Shown one piece after another: positions 1 through 4,782 of a stretch of DNA of 6,500 nt; within the stretch, counting starts at the first letter, position 1, and each line of letters starts with the position of its first letter. A model generated the notes under the pieces. That model saw only the letters and a program-made list of their open reading frames with translations, ran no database searches and had not been told where the DNA came from. The DNA comes from CAKSQL01 sp045606465 (lineage in GTDB: Bacteria > Bacillota > Clostridia > UBA1381). The translations under genes were made by a program, and so were the position numbers. Where the stretch lies: the NCBI GenBank assembly GCA_045606465.1, contig JAZURZ010000119.1, positions 1-6,500 of the forward strand, read 5' to 3'.

Positions 1-150
1 GTTGACCCTGTTAAGGTTACAAGAAGCGCTTTGCAAAACGCTGCCAGCGTTGCGGCAATGGTGCTTACTACAGAAAGCCTTGTTGCTGACAAACCCGAAC
101 CCAAAACAGCGGCTCCTCAGATGGATCCTGGCATGGGCGGAATGTATTAA
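1..150 (+). CDS. groL: Chaperonin GroEL (60 kDa), C-terminal end only
   Basis: Only the last 49 codons are in the window, read in frame from base 1 to TAA at 148-150. The translation begins VDPVKVTRSALQNAASVAAM, continues through a TTESLVADKPE segment and ends in PGMGGMY. This is the conserved equatorial-domain end of bacterial GroEL: the DPxKVTRxALQNAASVAxxxLTTE block followed by the flexible Gly/Met-rich tail that lies inside the folding cavity. GroEL forms a tetradecameric cytoplasmic ring that folds proteins using ATP and the GroES lid. GroES and the rest of GroEL should lie to the left, outside the window. The gene is followed 22 bases later by a strong terminator, so it is the last gene of its operon. 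The call is secure, and nothing suggests truncation other than the window edge. Confidence 0.96.
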   Translation, partial: VDPVKVTRSALQNAASVAAMVLTTESLVADKPEPKTAAPQMDPGMGGMY

Positions 151-172
151 TAAAAGAATAAAAAGTAAAAAT

Positions 173-220
173 TGCTCCCGCTACGAAAAGCTTTTAAGCT
201 TTTTGCAGGAGCATTTTTTT
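173..220 (+). terminator. Rho-independent terminator of groEL
   Basis: A hairpin pairs TGCTCC (173-178) with GGAGCA (208-213). An inner second stem pairs AAAAGCTT (186-193) with AAGCTTTT (196-203). Seven T residues follow directly (214-220). It lies just after the groEL stop codon. The A-rich bases before the stem could also let it work weakly on the opposite strand. Confidence 0.88.
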
Positions 221-265
221 GGTCGAAAATGCTTGTTCTTGCTTTTTCGATTTTTGTTAAAAATA

Positions 266-294
266 TTGACTGTAAAATTTTAGTGTGATAAAAT
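266..294 (+). promoter_or_regulatory. Sigma-A type promoter upstream of the 436-1140 gene
   Basis: TTGACT (266-271) and TAAAAT (289-294) are separated by exactly 17 bases, one mismatch from consensus in each hexamer, inside AT-rich DNA and just after the groEL terminator. Transcription would start near 301, giving a leader of about 135 nt before the GTG start at 436. A second TTGACA lies at 381-386, but its matching -10 (TCGAAT at 404-409) is poor. Apart from these boxes and a pair of TATCGA direct repeats (402-407, 412-417), I see nothing in 221-435. Confidence 0.55.
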
Positions 295-435
295 GATAAT
301 AATAAGAAATTTGTTCAGAAAAAATCAATGGAATTTTTATCAGGAATTTAGTAGGCTCTATTATTCACTGTTCGCATAACTTGACACAAGCAATAAAGAG
401 GTATCGAATGATATCGAAAAAAGGAGTGGATAGAT

Positions 436-1140
436 GTGCATGCGATTATTCGTAAAGGAAATAAAGAGTATTATACTTCTGCAGTGTTTGGGTTTTATGA
501 TGATAATCCAAACAAAAGTGGATTTTGTAAATACGTTATTGTTTTTAATGAAGAAAAAACCAAATTAATAAAGAAAAAAATGTTTAATCCTAAGAAAAAA
601 CCGTATTATGACTTAACAGTGCTTTTGTTAGATGATTGTCAAAACGATTGGGATGTAGACACAAATGGTTATGGCTGTGTTAATTTCTTAAATATAGATT
701 TAGTTGAAGAAATTGTTCAAGGAAAAAATATATCTAATGAATTATTAAAGAAATGCAAAGACATAGATTCTCAATATGTTTATTATGAGTATAATGAGAT
801 TAATACACAAACAGATATTGATAAACTTATGCTTGTGTCTGGAGGTTTCCATGATGCCAGAATATTTGAGATGAAAGAATTGGAAGATGGTATTTTAAAA
901 GTCGTGTTTGATGGAATTTGGGGATGTAATATTGAAATGACATTTTATGGAAATGTTTCGTATTGTACGGAAAGCAGAAATCCAGAAGAATGGGATCCGT
1001 ATTGGTTTGGATCAAGTATGTTTATCGATAATGGAAGGATTGTTTTTGTGGATGACGAAGATGTTGAGCTGAAAGATATAAACGACAATTATTGTTGGTT
1101 TAAAGCAGAAAAGGTTACATATCATATTATTCCAGAATAA
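436..1140 (+). CDS. Uncharacterised soluble protein with an FHDA motif, 234 residues
   Basis: I do not recognise this protein with confidence. The start is GTG at 436, 9 nt after AAGGAG (421-426); no in-frame ATG occurs before about codon 49, and the ATG at 434 is in another frame that soon stops. There is no signal peptide or membrane segment. The protein is acidic and rich in Tyr, Asp, Asn and Phe. The N-terminal part looks like alternating strands (EYYTSAVFGFYDD, KYVIVFNEEKTKLI). The C-terminal part has GGFHDARIFEM, then VVFDGIWGCNIEMTFYG and a closing YCWFKAEKVTYHIIP. A Phe-His-Asp-Ala motif followed by paired strands resembles small proteins I associate with polymorphic-toxin immunity families (Imm50-like), but this is a motif impression, not a family assignment. 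Codon use is strongly AT-ending, unlike groEL or infC. No terminator follows it, so the CPBP protease downstream may be cotranscribed. Confidence 0.8.
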   Translation: MHAIIRKGNKEYYTSAVFGFYDDNPNKSGFCKYVIVFNEEKTKLIKKKMFNPKKKPYYDLTVLLLDDCQNDWDVDTNGYGCVNFLNIDLVEEIVQGKNISNELLKKCKDIDSQYVYYEYNEINTQTDIDKLMLVSGGFHDARIFEMKELEDGILKVVFDGIWGCNIEMTFYGNVSYCTESRNPEEWDPYWFGSSMFIDNGRIVFVDDEDVELKDINDNYCWFKAEKVTYHIIPE

Positions 1141-1271
1141 TTTTTAGTCCTAACTTAACACGAATTTTTGCGTTACAAATGCAACGTATCGATATAAATC
1201 TCTTGCGGGATTTTCGATATGTGATGACGCAACGAGAATTATATTATATCCAGATTTAGCGAGGTGGTTAT
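1141..1271. other. Intergenic stretch with imperfect hairpin between the two accessory genes
   Basis: There is no gene here. The clearest structure is an inverted repeat at 1188-1218: ATCGA (1188-1192) and AAATC (1196-1200) pair with GATTT (1209-1213) and TCGAT (1214-1218), with a 3-nt TAT bulge and an 8-nt loop. No T-run follows, so it is not a standard terminator. No convincing promoter is visible for the downstream protease, which fits read-through from the gene before it. Just before 1272 lies GAGGTGG (1261-1267), the ribosome binding site of the next gene. Confidence 0.45.
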
Positions 1272-1955
1272 ATGAATAAATGCTGCAAAAAATCGTTATG
1301 GCTTATTATTACGGTTATAATAAGCTGTATTGCTATGGCGATAATCGAAACTATAATTGAGCCGGCTTATTTTGTTAAATCGATACTAAAGATTATATTC
1401 TTTTTATTCGTACCCATTGTTTTTGTAAAATTGCAAAAAGAAAAAGTGTTTACAGATACCTTTTCATTAAATAAAAAAAGCGTATTTAAATTATCAGGAC
1501 TTGGCTTAATTATTTATGTTATAATTATGGTAGCATTCTTTTTAACCAAGGGAATTTTTAACTATCCCTCATTGGTTAATTCACTTTCGACTGACCAAAA
1601 TGTTTCTCAAAACAGCTTTATCTGGGTTGCGTTATATATTTCCTTTTGTAATTCACTTCTGGAGGAATTTTTATTCCGCTTTGTTGCTTTTATAAAGCTG
1701 TCAGAATATACAACAAAAAAAGCGGCATACATATTCAGTTCAGGTATGTTTGCCTTGTACCATGTAGCGATGATTGGCAGTTCTTTTCCCATTCCGTTAC
1801 TTTTGCTTGCATTAGTGGGCTTGGCGATTGGCGGAGGGATATTTAATTATGTAGATGATAAAAGTAGAAATATTTATAATTCGTGGATTATTCATATGTT
1901 TGCAGACTTTGCAATTATGACAATATGGTACATTCACATTTCATATCGAATTTGA
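1272..1955 (+). CDS. CPBP-family (CAAX protease / bacteriocin-processing) intramembrane metalloprotease
   Basis: This 227-residue, strongly hydrophobic protein has about seven likely membrane segments: residues 9-31, 37-54, 74-95, 117-140, 150-169, 174-192 and 203-222. The three catalytic motifs of the CPBP (Abi, PF02517) family are all present: EEFLFR with Glu131, Glu132 and Arg136; FALYH with Phe160 and His164; and HMFAD with His208 and Asp212. The family comprises glutamate-dependent intramembrane proteases, including eukaryotic CAAX prenyl endopeptidases. Bacterial members are often linked to bacteriocin self-immunity or maturation. The substrate cannot be inferred: no bacteriocin, peptide precursor or prenylated target is visible nearby. 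The ATG at 1272 follows GAGGTGG with good spacing. All catalytic residues are kept, so it should be active. It lies in the AT-rich accessory stretch and may share a transcript with the preceding FHDA-motif gene. Confidence 0.88.
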   Translation: MNKCCKKSLWLIITVIISCIAMAIIETIIEPAYFVKSILKIIFFLFVPIVFVKLQKEKVFTDTFSLNKKSVFKLSGLGLIIYVIIMVAFFLTKGIFNYPSLVNSLSTDQNVSQNSFIWVALYISFCNSLLEEFLFRFVAFIKLSEYTTKKAAYIFSSGMFALYHVAMIGSSFPIPLLLLALVGLAIGGGIFNYVDDKSRNIYNSWIIHMFADFAIMTIWYIHISYRI

Positions 1956-1969
1956 TCGAAGGGAAAATA

Positions 1970-2005
1970 TATCGATTTTACGAAAGTAAAAATATACCCG
2001 CAGGG
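1970..2005. other. Small hairpins after the CPBP gene
   Basis: TTTTAC (1976-1981) and GTAAAA (1986-1991) form a perfect 6-bp stem capped by a GAAA loop (1982-1985), a stable GNRA-type tetraloop. Shortly after comes CCC-GCA-GGG (1997-2005). No T-run follows the first stem, so termination would be weak on the + strand. The stretch 1956-2032 holds no gene that I can support. Confidence 0.4.
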
Positions 2006-2032
2006 CACATGGTCGAGCAAAGTTTAGTGTTG

Positions 2033-2090
2033 CAATCTACACCTCACCACCGCATACGGCGGAGCCTCTCCTCAAGGAGAAGCCTTTGAG
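2033..2090. repeat. Double-hairpin intergenic repeat (REP/MITE-like) of clostridial type
   Basis: Two small hairpins follow each other. The first is CCGC (2050-2053) with GCGG (2059-2062) around an ATACG loop. The second is CTCTCC-like (2066-2071) with GGAGA (2076-2080) around a TCAA loop, with a bulged A in the right arm. They are bounded by CTCACC on the left and AGCCTTTGAG on the right. The layout (CACC, short GC stem, CTCTCC-TCAA-GGAGA, GCCTTTG) resembles a family of short dispersed intergenic repeats that I recall from many gut Clostridia genomes. Only one copy is visible in this window, so its repetitive nature is inferred from memory. It is clearly more GC-rich than its surroundings. 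It carries no transposase, and a non-autonomous element or REP-like sequence are both possible. Confidence 0.55.
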
Positions 2091-2181
2091 TGTTTTATAT
2101 ATTGTAATCGCCAAAAACAGACTGCATCTAAACCGTCTGACCTGCATAAAATTAACTTATACTAAAAAAAGGGGGATTTTT

Positions 2182-2940
2182 ATGGAAATTGTATTGCTCA
2201 CCGCTTTGGGAGTGGGGGGAGCAACTCTTATAGGTGCTCTTATAGGATTTACATTTAAAAAGCTTTCTCATACTTTTTCAGATATAATTTTATCCTTTGC
2301 TGCAGGCGTCATGCTTTGTGCGGCGGTTTCGGGACTAATTCTCCCATCTCTTGAATATGGCAGAAAATTTTCTATAATAGTAACAATAGCAGGGATTTTT
2401 GCGGGAGCTTTGGTTTTGAATATTCTTGATAAAGCAGTTCCGCATTTGCATCGAATTACGGGGACGGAGTTTGAAAGCCACACTGAGAAAAATGAAAAGC
2501 TTAATAAAATCATGCTTTTTGTAATGGCAATAGCAATTCATAATTTGCCTGAGGGAATTGCCGCAGGAGTTGGATTTGGAACTGGAAATACTTTAGAGGC
2601 ACTTACCATTGCAGGAGGAATTGCGCTTCAAAACATTCCTGAGGGAATGGTTATAATCTCTCCTATGCTTGCAGCGGGAATGAGTAAAAAACGCACCCTT
2701 TTTATTGCGGCAATGACAGGAGTTGTAGAGGTTGCAGGCACATTTTTAGGATATTTTGCAGTAAGCCTTTCAAATGCAATTTTGCCATTTGCGCTATCAT
2801 TTGCAGGAGGAACAATGCTTTATGTAATAAGCGATGAAATGATACCCGAAACCCATGCCCATGGCGGCGAAAGAGGCGCAACCTATGCATTGCTTGCAGG
2901 CTTTTGCCTTATGCTTCTGATGGATTTTTATTTGGGATAG
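2182..2940 (+). CDS. ZIP-family divalent metal transporter
   Basis: This is a 252-residue integral membrane protein of the ZIP family (ZupT/GufA-like), which moves Zn2+, Fe2+ or Mn2+ into the cytoplasm. The diagnostic metal-site motifs are present: HNLPEG at 120-125 in helix 4 and QNIPEG at 150-155 in helix 5, with a further membrane Glu at 183 and a DEMIPETHAHG segment at 218-228. About eight helices can be seen: 2-24, 34-57, 63-83, 110-130, 138-162, 171-196, 199-217 and 232-250. The loop at about 86-105 is His/Glu-containing, as in the cytosolic loop of many ZIPs. An in-frame ATG at 2086 would add 32 residues, but that extension begins inside the intergenic repeat and lacks a ribosome binding site. 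The ATG at 2182 follows AGGGGG and begins directly with helix 1. Metal specificity cannot be decided from sequence. No clear terminator follows, only a short TGCAG-ATA-CTGCA hairpin (2954-2966). Confidence 0.92.
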   Translation: MEIVLLTALGVGGATLIGALIGFTFKKLSHTFSDIILSFAAGVMLCAAVSGLILPSLEYGRKFSIIVTIAGIFAGALVLNILDKAVPHLHRITGTEFESHTEKNEKLNKIMLFVMAIAIHNLPEGIAAGVGFGTGNTLEALTIAGGIALQNIPEGMVIISPMLAAGMSKKRTLFIAAMTGVVEVAGTFLGYFAVSLSNAILPFALSFAGGTMLYVISDEMIPETHAHGGERGATYALLAGFCLMLLMDFYLG

Positions 2941-2953
2941 AATTTTAAAAATT

Positions 2954-2971
2954 TGCAGATACTGCAGATAC
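2954..2971. repeat. Short tandem repeat and hairpin after the ZIP gene
   Basis: GCAGATACT is followed immediately by GCAGATAC, a near-perfect tandem repeat of nine bases. The same bases form a 5-bp hairpin, TGCAG (2954-2958) with CTGCA (2962-2966). There is no T-run after it, so it is not a convincing terminator. Confidence 0.4.
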
Positions 2972-3014
2972 TAAAGAAAATATATTTTTGGGCGATTGTA
3001 ACTTTTTAAAACCT

Positions 3015-3065
3015 TATAATTACTCAAATTTATATATTTTATCAAGTAATTGTAAAAATTACTTG
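3015..3065 (+). promoter_or_regulatory. Possible rubredoxin promoter/operator with a perfect palindrome
   Basis: TATAAT at 3015-3020 is a perfect -10 box, but I see no good -35 at 16-18 bp. Downstream lies a perfect inverted repeat: CAAGTAATT (3043-3051) and AATTACTTG (3057-3065) around GTAAA. It ends 15 nt before the rubredoxin ribosome binding site (AAGGAGGT at 3081-3088). Its position after the -10 suits an operator or a 5' leader hairpin. It does not match the Fur or PerR boxes I know, so no regulator is proposed. Confidence 0.45.
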
Positions 3066-3094
3066 TACTTATTTTGTTGAAAGGAGGTAAAAAA

Positions 3095-3250
3095 ATGAAA
3101 TACGTTTGTAATGTATGCGGCTATGTCTATGACGAAGCAGCAGGTGATCCCGATAGCGGCATTGCTCCTGGAACAAAGTGGGAGGATGTGCCCGAGGATT
3201 GGGTTTGCCCTCTCTGCGGAGTAGGCAAGGAAGATTTTTCCGAAGAATAA
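3095..3250 (+). CDS. Rubredoxin, 51 residues
   Basis: Rubredoxin is a small cytoplasmic electron carrier with one iron bound by four cysteines. In anaerobes it passes electrons to rubrerythrin, superoxide reductase, flavodiiron proteins and similar oxygen-detoxifying enzymes. The protein starts MKYVCNVCGYVYDE and has both CxxC pairs: Cys5/Cys8 in YVCNVCGYVYD and Cys38/Cys41 in WVCPLCGVGK. Between them is the usual GDPDxGIxPGTxWEDVPEDW core, giving the family's standard length of 50-54 residues with no fusion. The ATG at 3095 is preceded by AAGGAGGT with ideal spacing. No redox partner is next to it; the ZIP transporter upstream and infC downstream have separate roles. A long hairpin terminator follows, so it is probably a single-gene unit. 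Identification is secure; the partner enzyme is unknown. Confidence 0.97.
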   Translation: MKYVCNVCGYVYDEAAGDPDSGIAPGTKWEDVPEDWVCPLCGVGKEDFSEE

Positions 3251-3256
3251 AGTTTT

Positions 3257-3354
3257 AAAATATTTTAAGGTAGGCAATATTTGAAGTGAGCCCAAAAAGT
3301 TAGACACTTTTGGAGGCGCATATCAATTTTTAGTCTGCCTTAAAATATTTTTTT
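3257..3354 (+). terminator. Long hairpin terminator of rubredoxin, enclosing repeat copy 1
   Basis: The sequence AAAATATTTTAAGG (3257-3270) has its exact reverse complement at 3338-3351. Pairing continues inward (3271-3275 with 3333-3337) with two G-U pairs, giving a stem of about 19 bp. The right arm runs into seven T residues (3348-3354). The loop of about 57 nt contains the smaller repeated hairpin described separately. It ends 10 bp before the -35 box of the infC promoter, so it would insulate the two units. Confidence 0.7.
3291..3323 (+). repeat. Dispersed hairpin repeat, copy 1
   Basis: Bases 3295-3316 are identical over 22 nt to 4794-4815 in the same orientation. They contain AAAAGT-TAGAC-ACTTTT followed by GGAGG, and the match resumes after one C/T change with GCATAT (3318-3323). 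In this copy the outer arms of the small hairpin (GAGCCC versus GGCGC) pair less well than in copy 2. The core resembles, from memory, terminal sequences of IS3-family (IS150-group) elements, but no transposase is present. Confidence 0.75.
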
Positions 3355-3363
3355 AAAAAAATG

Positions 3364-3392
3364 TTGACAAAATGTATTTTGTGTGCTATAAT
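3364..3392 (+). promoter_or_regulatory. Strong promoter of the infC-rpmI-rplT operon
   Basis: TTGACA (3364-3369) and TATAAT (3387-3392) are both perfect consensus hexamers with a 17-bp spacer, and TGC immediately before the -10 gives an extended -10. Transcription should begin near 3399. Such strength fits a ribosomal-protein operon whose output is then trimmed by its leader. Confidence 0.92.
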
Positions 3393-3398
3393 TTAAAG

Positions 3399-3606
3399 GA
3401 AAAACAAGCAGAACCGATTGTTCTCACCGTATGGTTTAAAGGTACTTTGCGGTAAATATTCATAGATTTTTTCTATGTTTGTTTAATTCGGATTGCTTTT
3501 GTTGCATCCGTTTTTTTATTGCTTTTATCTTTAATTTAAGAGCTTTCAGGTTACAGCTTTGTAAAGAGGCATAATGGTTTGAAAACTTTTTAATGCCGCA
3601 ATTTTT
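3399..3606 (+). promoter_or_regulatory. infC operon leader, probable L20-responsive leader
   Basis: About 220 nt separate the promoter from the infC start, far more than needed for translation. The leader holds a CATAGA/TCTATG hairpin (3461-3466 with 3472-3477), ACCG (3413-3416) that can pair with CGGT (3450-3453), an intrinsic terminator at 3489-3517, and a later GGCAT/ATGCC hairpin (3568-3572 with 3593-3597). In Bacillus and other Firmicutes, L20 binds the leader of this same three-gene operon and promotes premature termination (the Rfam L20 leader). Gene order and layout here match. The identity is inferred from context and general architecture rather than a covariance-model match. Confidence 0.72.
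3489..3517 (+). terminator. Attenuator terminator in the infC leader
   Basis: CGGAT (3489-3493) plus GC (3495-3496) pairs with GCATCCG (3504-3510), with one bulged T and a TTTTGTT loop. Seven T residues follow (3511-3517). It lies between the promoter and the first gene of the operon, so it can only act as an attenuator. Confidence 0.82.
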
Positions 3607-3625
3607 AAGGGAGGGATATGCCATA
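3607..3625 (+). promoter_or_regulatory. infC ribosome binding site that selects an ATA start
   Basis: AAGGGAGGG (3607-3615) contains GGAGG at 3610-3614. The in-frame codon at the best distance, 8 nt away, is ATA at 3623-3625. The in-frame ATG at 3593 lies upstream of this site, has no Shine-Dalgarno of its own and sits in the right arm of a GGCAT/ATGCC hairpin. An out-of-frame ATG at 3618 is only 3 nt from GGAGG and reads ATG-CCA-TAG. Confidence 0.72.
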
Positions 3626-4138
3626 GCTATCAAAGAATTACAAATCAACGAGGAAATTCGTGACAAAGAAATCCGTGTTGTGTCAGATTCAGGCGAACAA
3701 CTTGGAATTATGAGTGCAGAAAAAGCAGTTGAACTTGCTTACGAGAAAAATCTTGACTTAGTTAAGATTGCACCATCAGCCGAGCCGCCTGTGTGCAAAA
3801 TCATGGATTATGGCAAGTACAAATTTGAACTTGCAAAACGCGAAAAGGAAAATCGCAAAAATCAAAAGACAATGAACATAAAAGAGGTTCAGCTTTCACC
3901 GTCTATTGATACAAATGACTTTAACACAAAATGCAAAAATGCAATGAAGTTTTTGAAAAACGGAGATAAGGTTAAGGTTACAGTGCGTTTCCGCGGTCGT
4001 GAGGTTAGTCATTCTGAAATTGGCGAGGCTTTGCTTCTTCGTTTTGCCGAAATGGCAAAAGACATGGGAAATATGGAACGTCCTCCAAAGTTAGAGGGAA
4101 GAAATATGACCATGTTTCTTGCACCCGTAAACCAATAA
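3623..4138 (+). CDS. infC: Translation initiation factor IF-3, probable ATA start
   Basis: IF-3 binds the 30S subunit, keeps it apart from 50S and checks the start codon-initiator tRNA pairing. With the ATA start the protein is 171 residues beginning (M)AIKELQINEEIRDKEIR, the family's usual length and N-terminus. The N-domain carries GEQLGIMS and the signature PPVCKIMDYGKYKFE (residues about 55-69). A Lys/Arg-rich linker (about 70-84) leads to the C-domain with KVKVTVRFRGREVSH (116-130) and an ending LEGRNMTMFLAP. The alternative ATG at 3593 would add ten residues (starting MPQFLREG) that simply read through the ribosome binding site, so I reject it; ATC at 3629 is a less likely alternative. 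IF-3 discriminates against non-AUG starts, so an ATA initiator gives feedback control, comparable to the AUU of E. coli infC. It is first of three genes, with 31 bp to rpmI. Confidence 0.95.
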   Translation: MAIKELQINEEIRDKEIRVVSDSGEQLGIMSAEKAVELAYEKNLDLVKIAPSAEPPVCKIMDYGKYKFELAKREKENRKNQKTMNIKEVQLSPSIDTNDFNTKCKNAMKFLKNGDKVKVTVRFRGREVSHSEIGEALLLRFAEMAKDMGNMERPPKLEGRNMTMFLAPVNQ

Positions 4139-4169
4139 AATATTTATAATCTGGAAGGAGTGGATTGTT

Positions 4170-4367
4170 ATGCCTAAAATAAAGACACACAGAGGTGCTG
4201 CAAAAAGATTCAATCTTACTAAAAAAGGTAAGGTAAAGATGAACAGATCATTCAGAAGACACATTCTGAACAAGAAAACAACAAAGAGAAAACGCCATTT
4301 GAGAAAGCAGGCTTATTGTTCAGCTGCAAACGCTGCAGTAATCAAGAAGCTTATTCCTTACAAATAA
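4170..4367 (+). CDS. rpmI: 50S ribosomal protein L35 (bL35)
   Basis: This is a 65-residue, very basic protein starting MPKIKTHRGAAKRFNLTKKG, with the conserved RSFRRHILNKKTTKRKRHLR core (residues about 26-45) and an ending of KKLIPYK. It is full length for bL35, which binds 23S rRNA in the large subunit. The ATG at 4170 is preceded by GGAAGGAG (4153-4160). It lies in the standard infC-rpmI-rplT order, with 31 bp after infC and 25 bp before rplT and no terminator between, so all three share the promoter at 3364. It is the smallest gene of the operon and shows nothing irregular. Confidence 0.98.
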   Translation: MPKIKTHRGAAKRFNLTKKGKVKMNRSFRRHILNKKTTKRKRHLRKQAYCSAANAAVIKKLIPYK

Positions 4368-4392
4368 GATTGAAAGAGAGGTATAAATTACT

Positions 4393-4746
4393 ATGGCAAG
4401 AGTAAAAGGTGCTTTAAATACAAGAAAAAAACATAAGAAAGTTCTCAAGCTCGCTAAGGGCTTCAGAGGTGGCGAAAGCAGAATTTACAGAACTGCAAAT
4501 CAAGCTGTAATGCGTTCAATGCAAAATGCTTACATCGGAAGAAAGCGCAGAAAGCGTGACTTCAGAAGAATGTGGATTGCAAGAATAAGCGCAGCTGCAA
4601 AGATGAATGGCATGAACTATTCAACTTTCATGGACGGTCTTAAGAAGGCAGGCATTGAAATGAATAGAAAGATGCTTTCAGAAATTGCTATAGCAGATCC
4701 TGCAGCATTTGCAAAGCTTGTTGAAACAGCTAAGCAGGCAAGATAA
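4393..4746 (+). CDS. rplT: 50S ribosomal protein L20 (bL20)
   Basis: This is a 117-residue basic protein with the hallmark N-terminal extension MARVKGALNTRKKHKKVLKL, the GFRGGESRIYRTANQAVMRS block (about 23-42) and RKRRKRDFRRMWIARI (about 50-65). A globular C-terminal domain with YSTFMDGLKKAGIEMNRKML follows. L20 binds 23S rRNA early in 50S assembly. In Firmicutes it also represses its own operon by binding the infC leader, which makes it the likely effector of the leader at 3399-3606. Its ribosome binding site, AGAGAGG near 4376-4382, is weaker and slightly farther from the ATG than those of its neighbours. It is the last gene of the operon, and a terminator hairpin begins about 40 bp beyond the stop. 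Confidence 0.98.
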   Translation: MARVKGALNTRKKHKKVLKLAKGFRGGESRIYRTANQAVMRSMQNAYIGRKRRKRDFRRMWIARISAAAKMNGMNYSTFMDGLKKAGIEMNRKMLSEIAIADPAAFAKLVETAKQAR

Positions 4747-4782
4747 TTAAAAAGCTTTAAAAAAGACCATCAAAGGGAAATG

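Noticed and set aside
2..283. 93-residue ORF at the left edge
   Set aside because: It is a +1 frame shadow of groEL and runs through the terminator; the frame starting at base 1 gives an unmistakable GroEL C-terminus.
1883..2089. 68-residue ORF overlapping the end of the CPBP gene
   Set aside because: It has no ribosome binding site, overlaps the protease in another frame, and ends in the intergenic repeat with a low-complexity Arg/Ser tail.
2136..2163. Promoter for the ZIP gene (CTGACC ... TATACT)
   Set aside because: The spacing is 15 bp with a poor -35, and transcription would start inside the ribosome binding site.
2086..2181. N-terminal extension of the ZIP transporter from ATG 2086
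   Set aside because: It starts in the double-hairpin repeat without a Shine-Dalgarno. The ATG at 2182 has AGGGGG in front and begins at the first membrane helix.
3059..3307. 82-residue minus-strand ORF opposite rubredoxin
   Set aside because: It is the antisense shadow of a clearly identified rubredoxin gene.
3593..3622. ATG 3593 as the infC start
   Set aside because: It lies upstream of the only good ribosome binding site and inside a hairpin arm, and its ten extra residues do not resemble IF-3.
3460..3666. 68-residue minus-strand ORF across the infC leader
   Set aside because: It is opposite the attenuator and the infC start, has low-complexity Lys/Gln content and no ribosome binding site; leader RNA structure explains the sequence.
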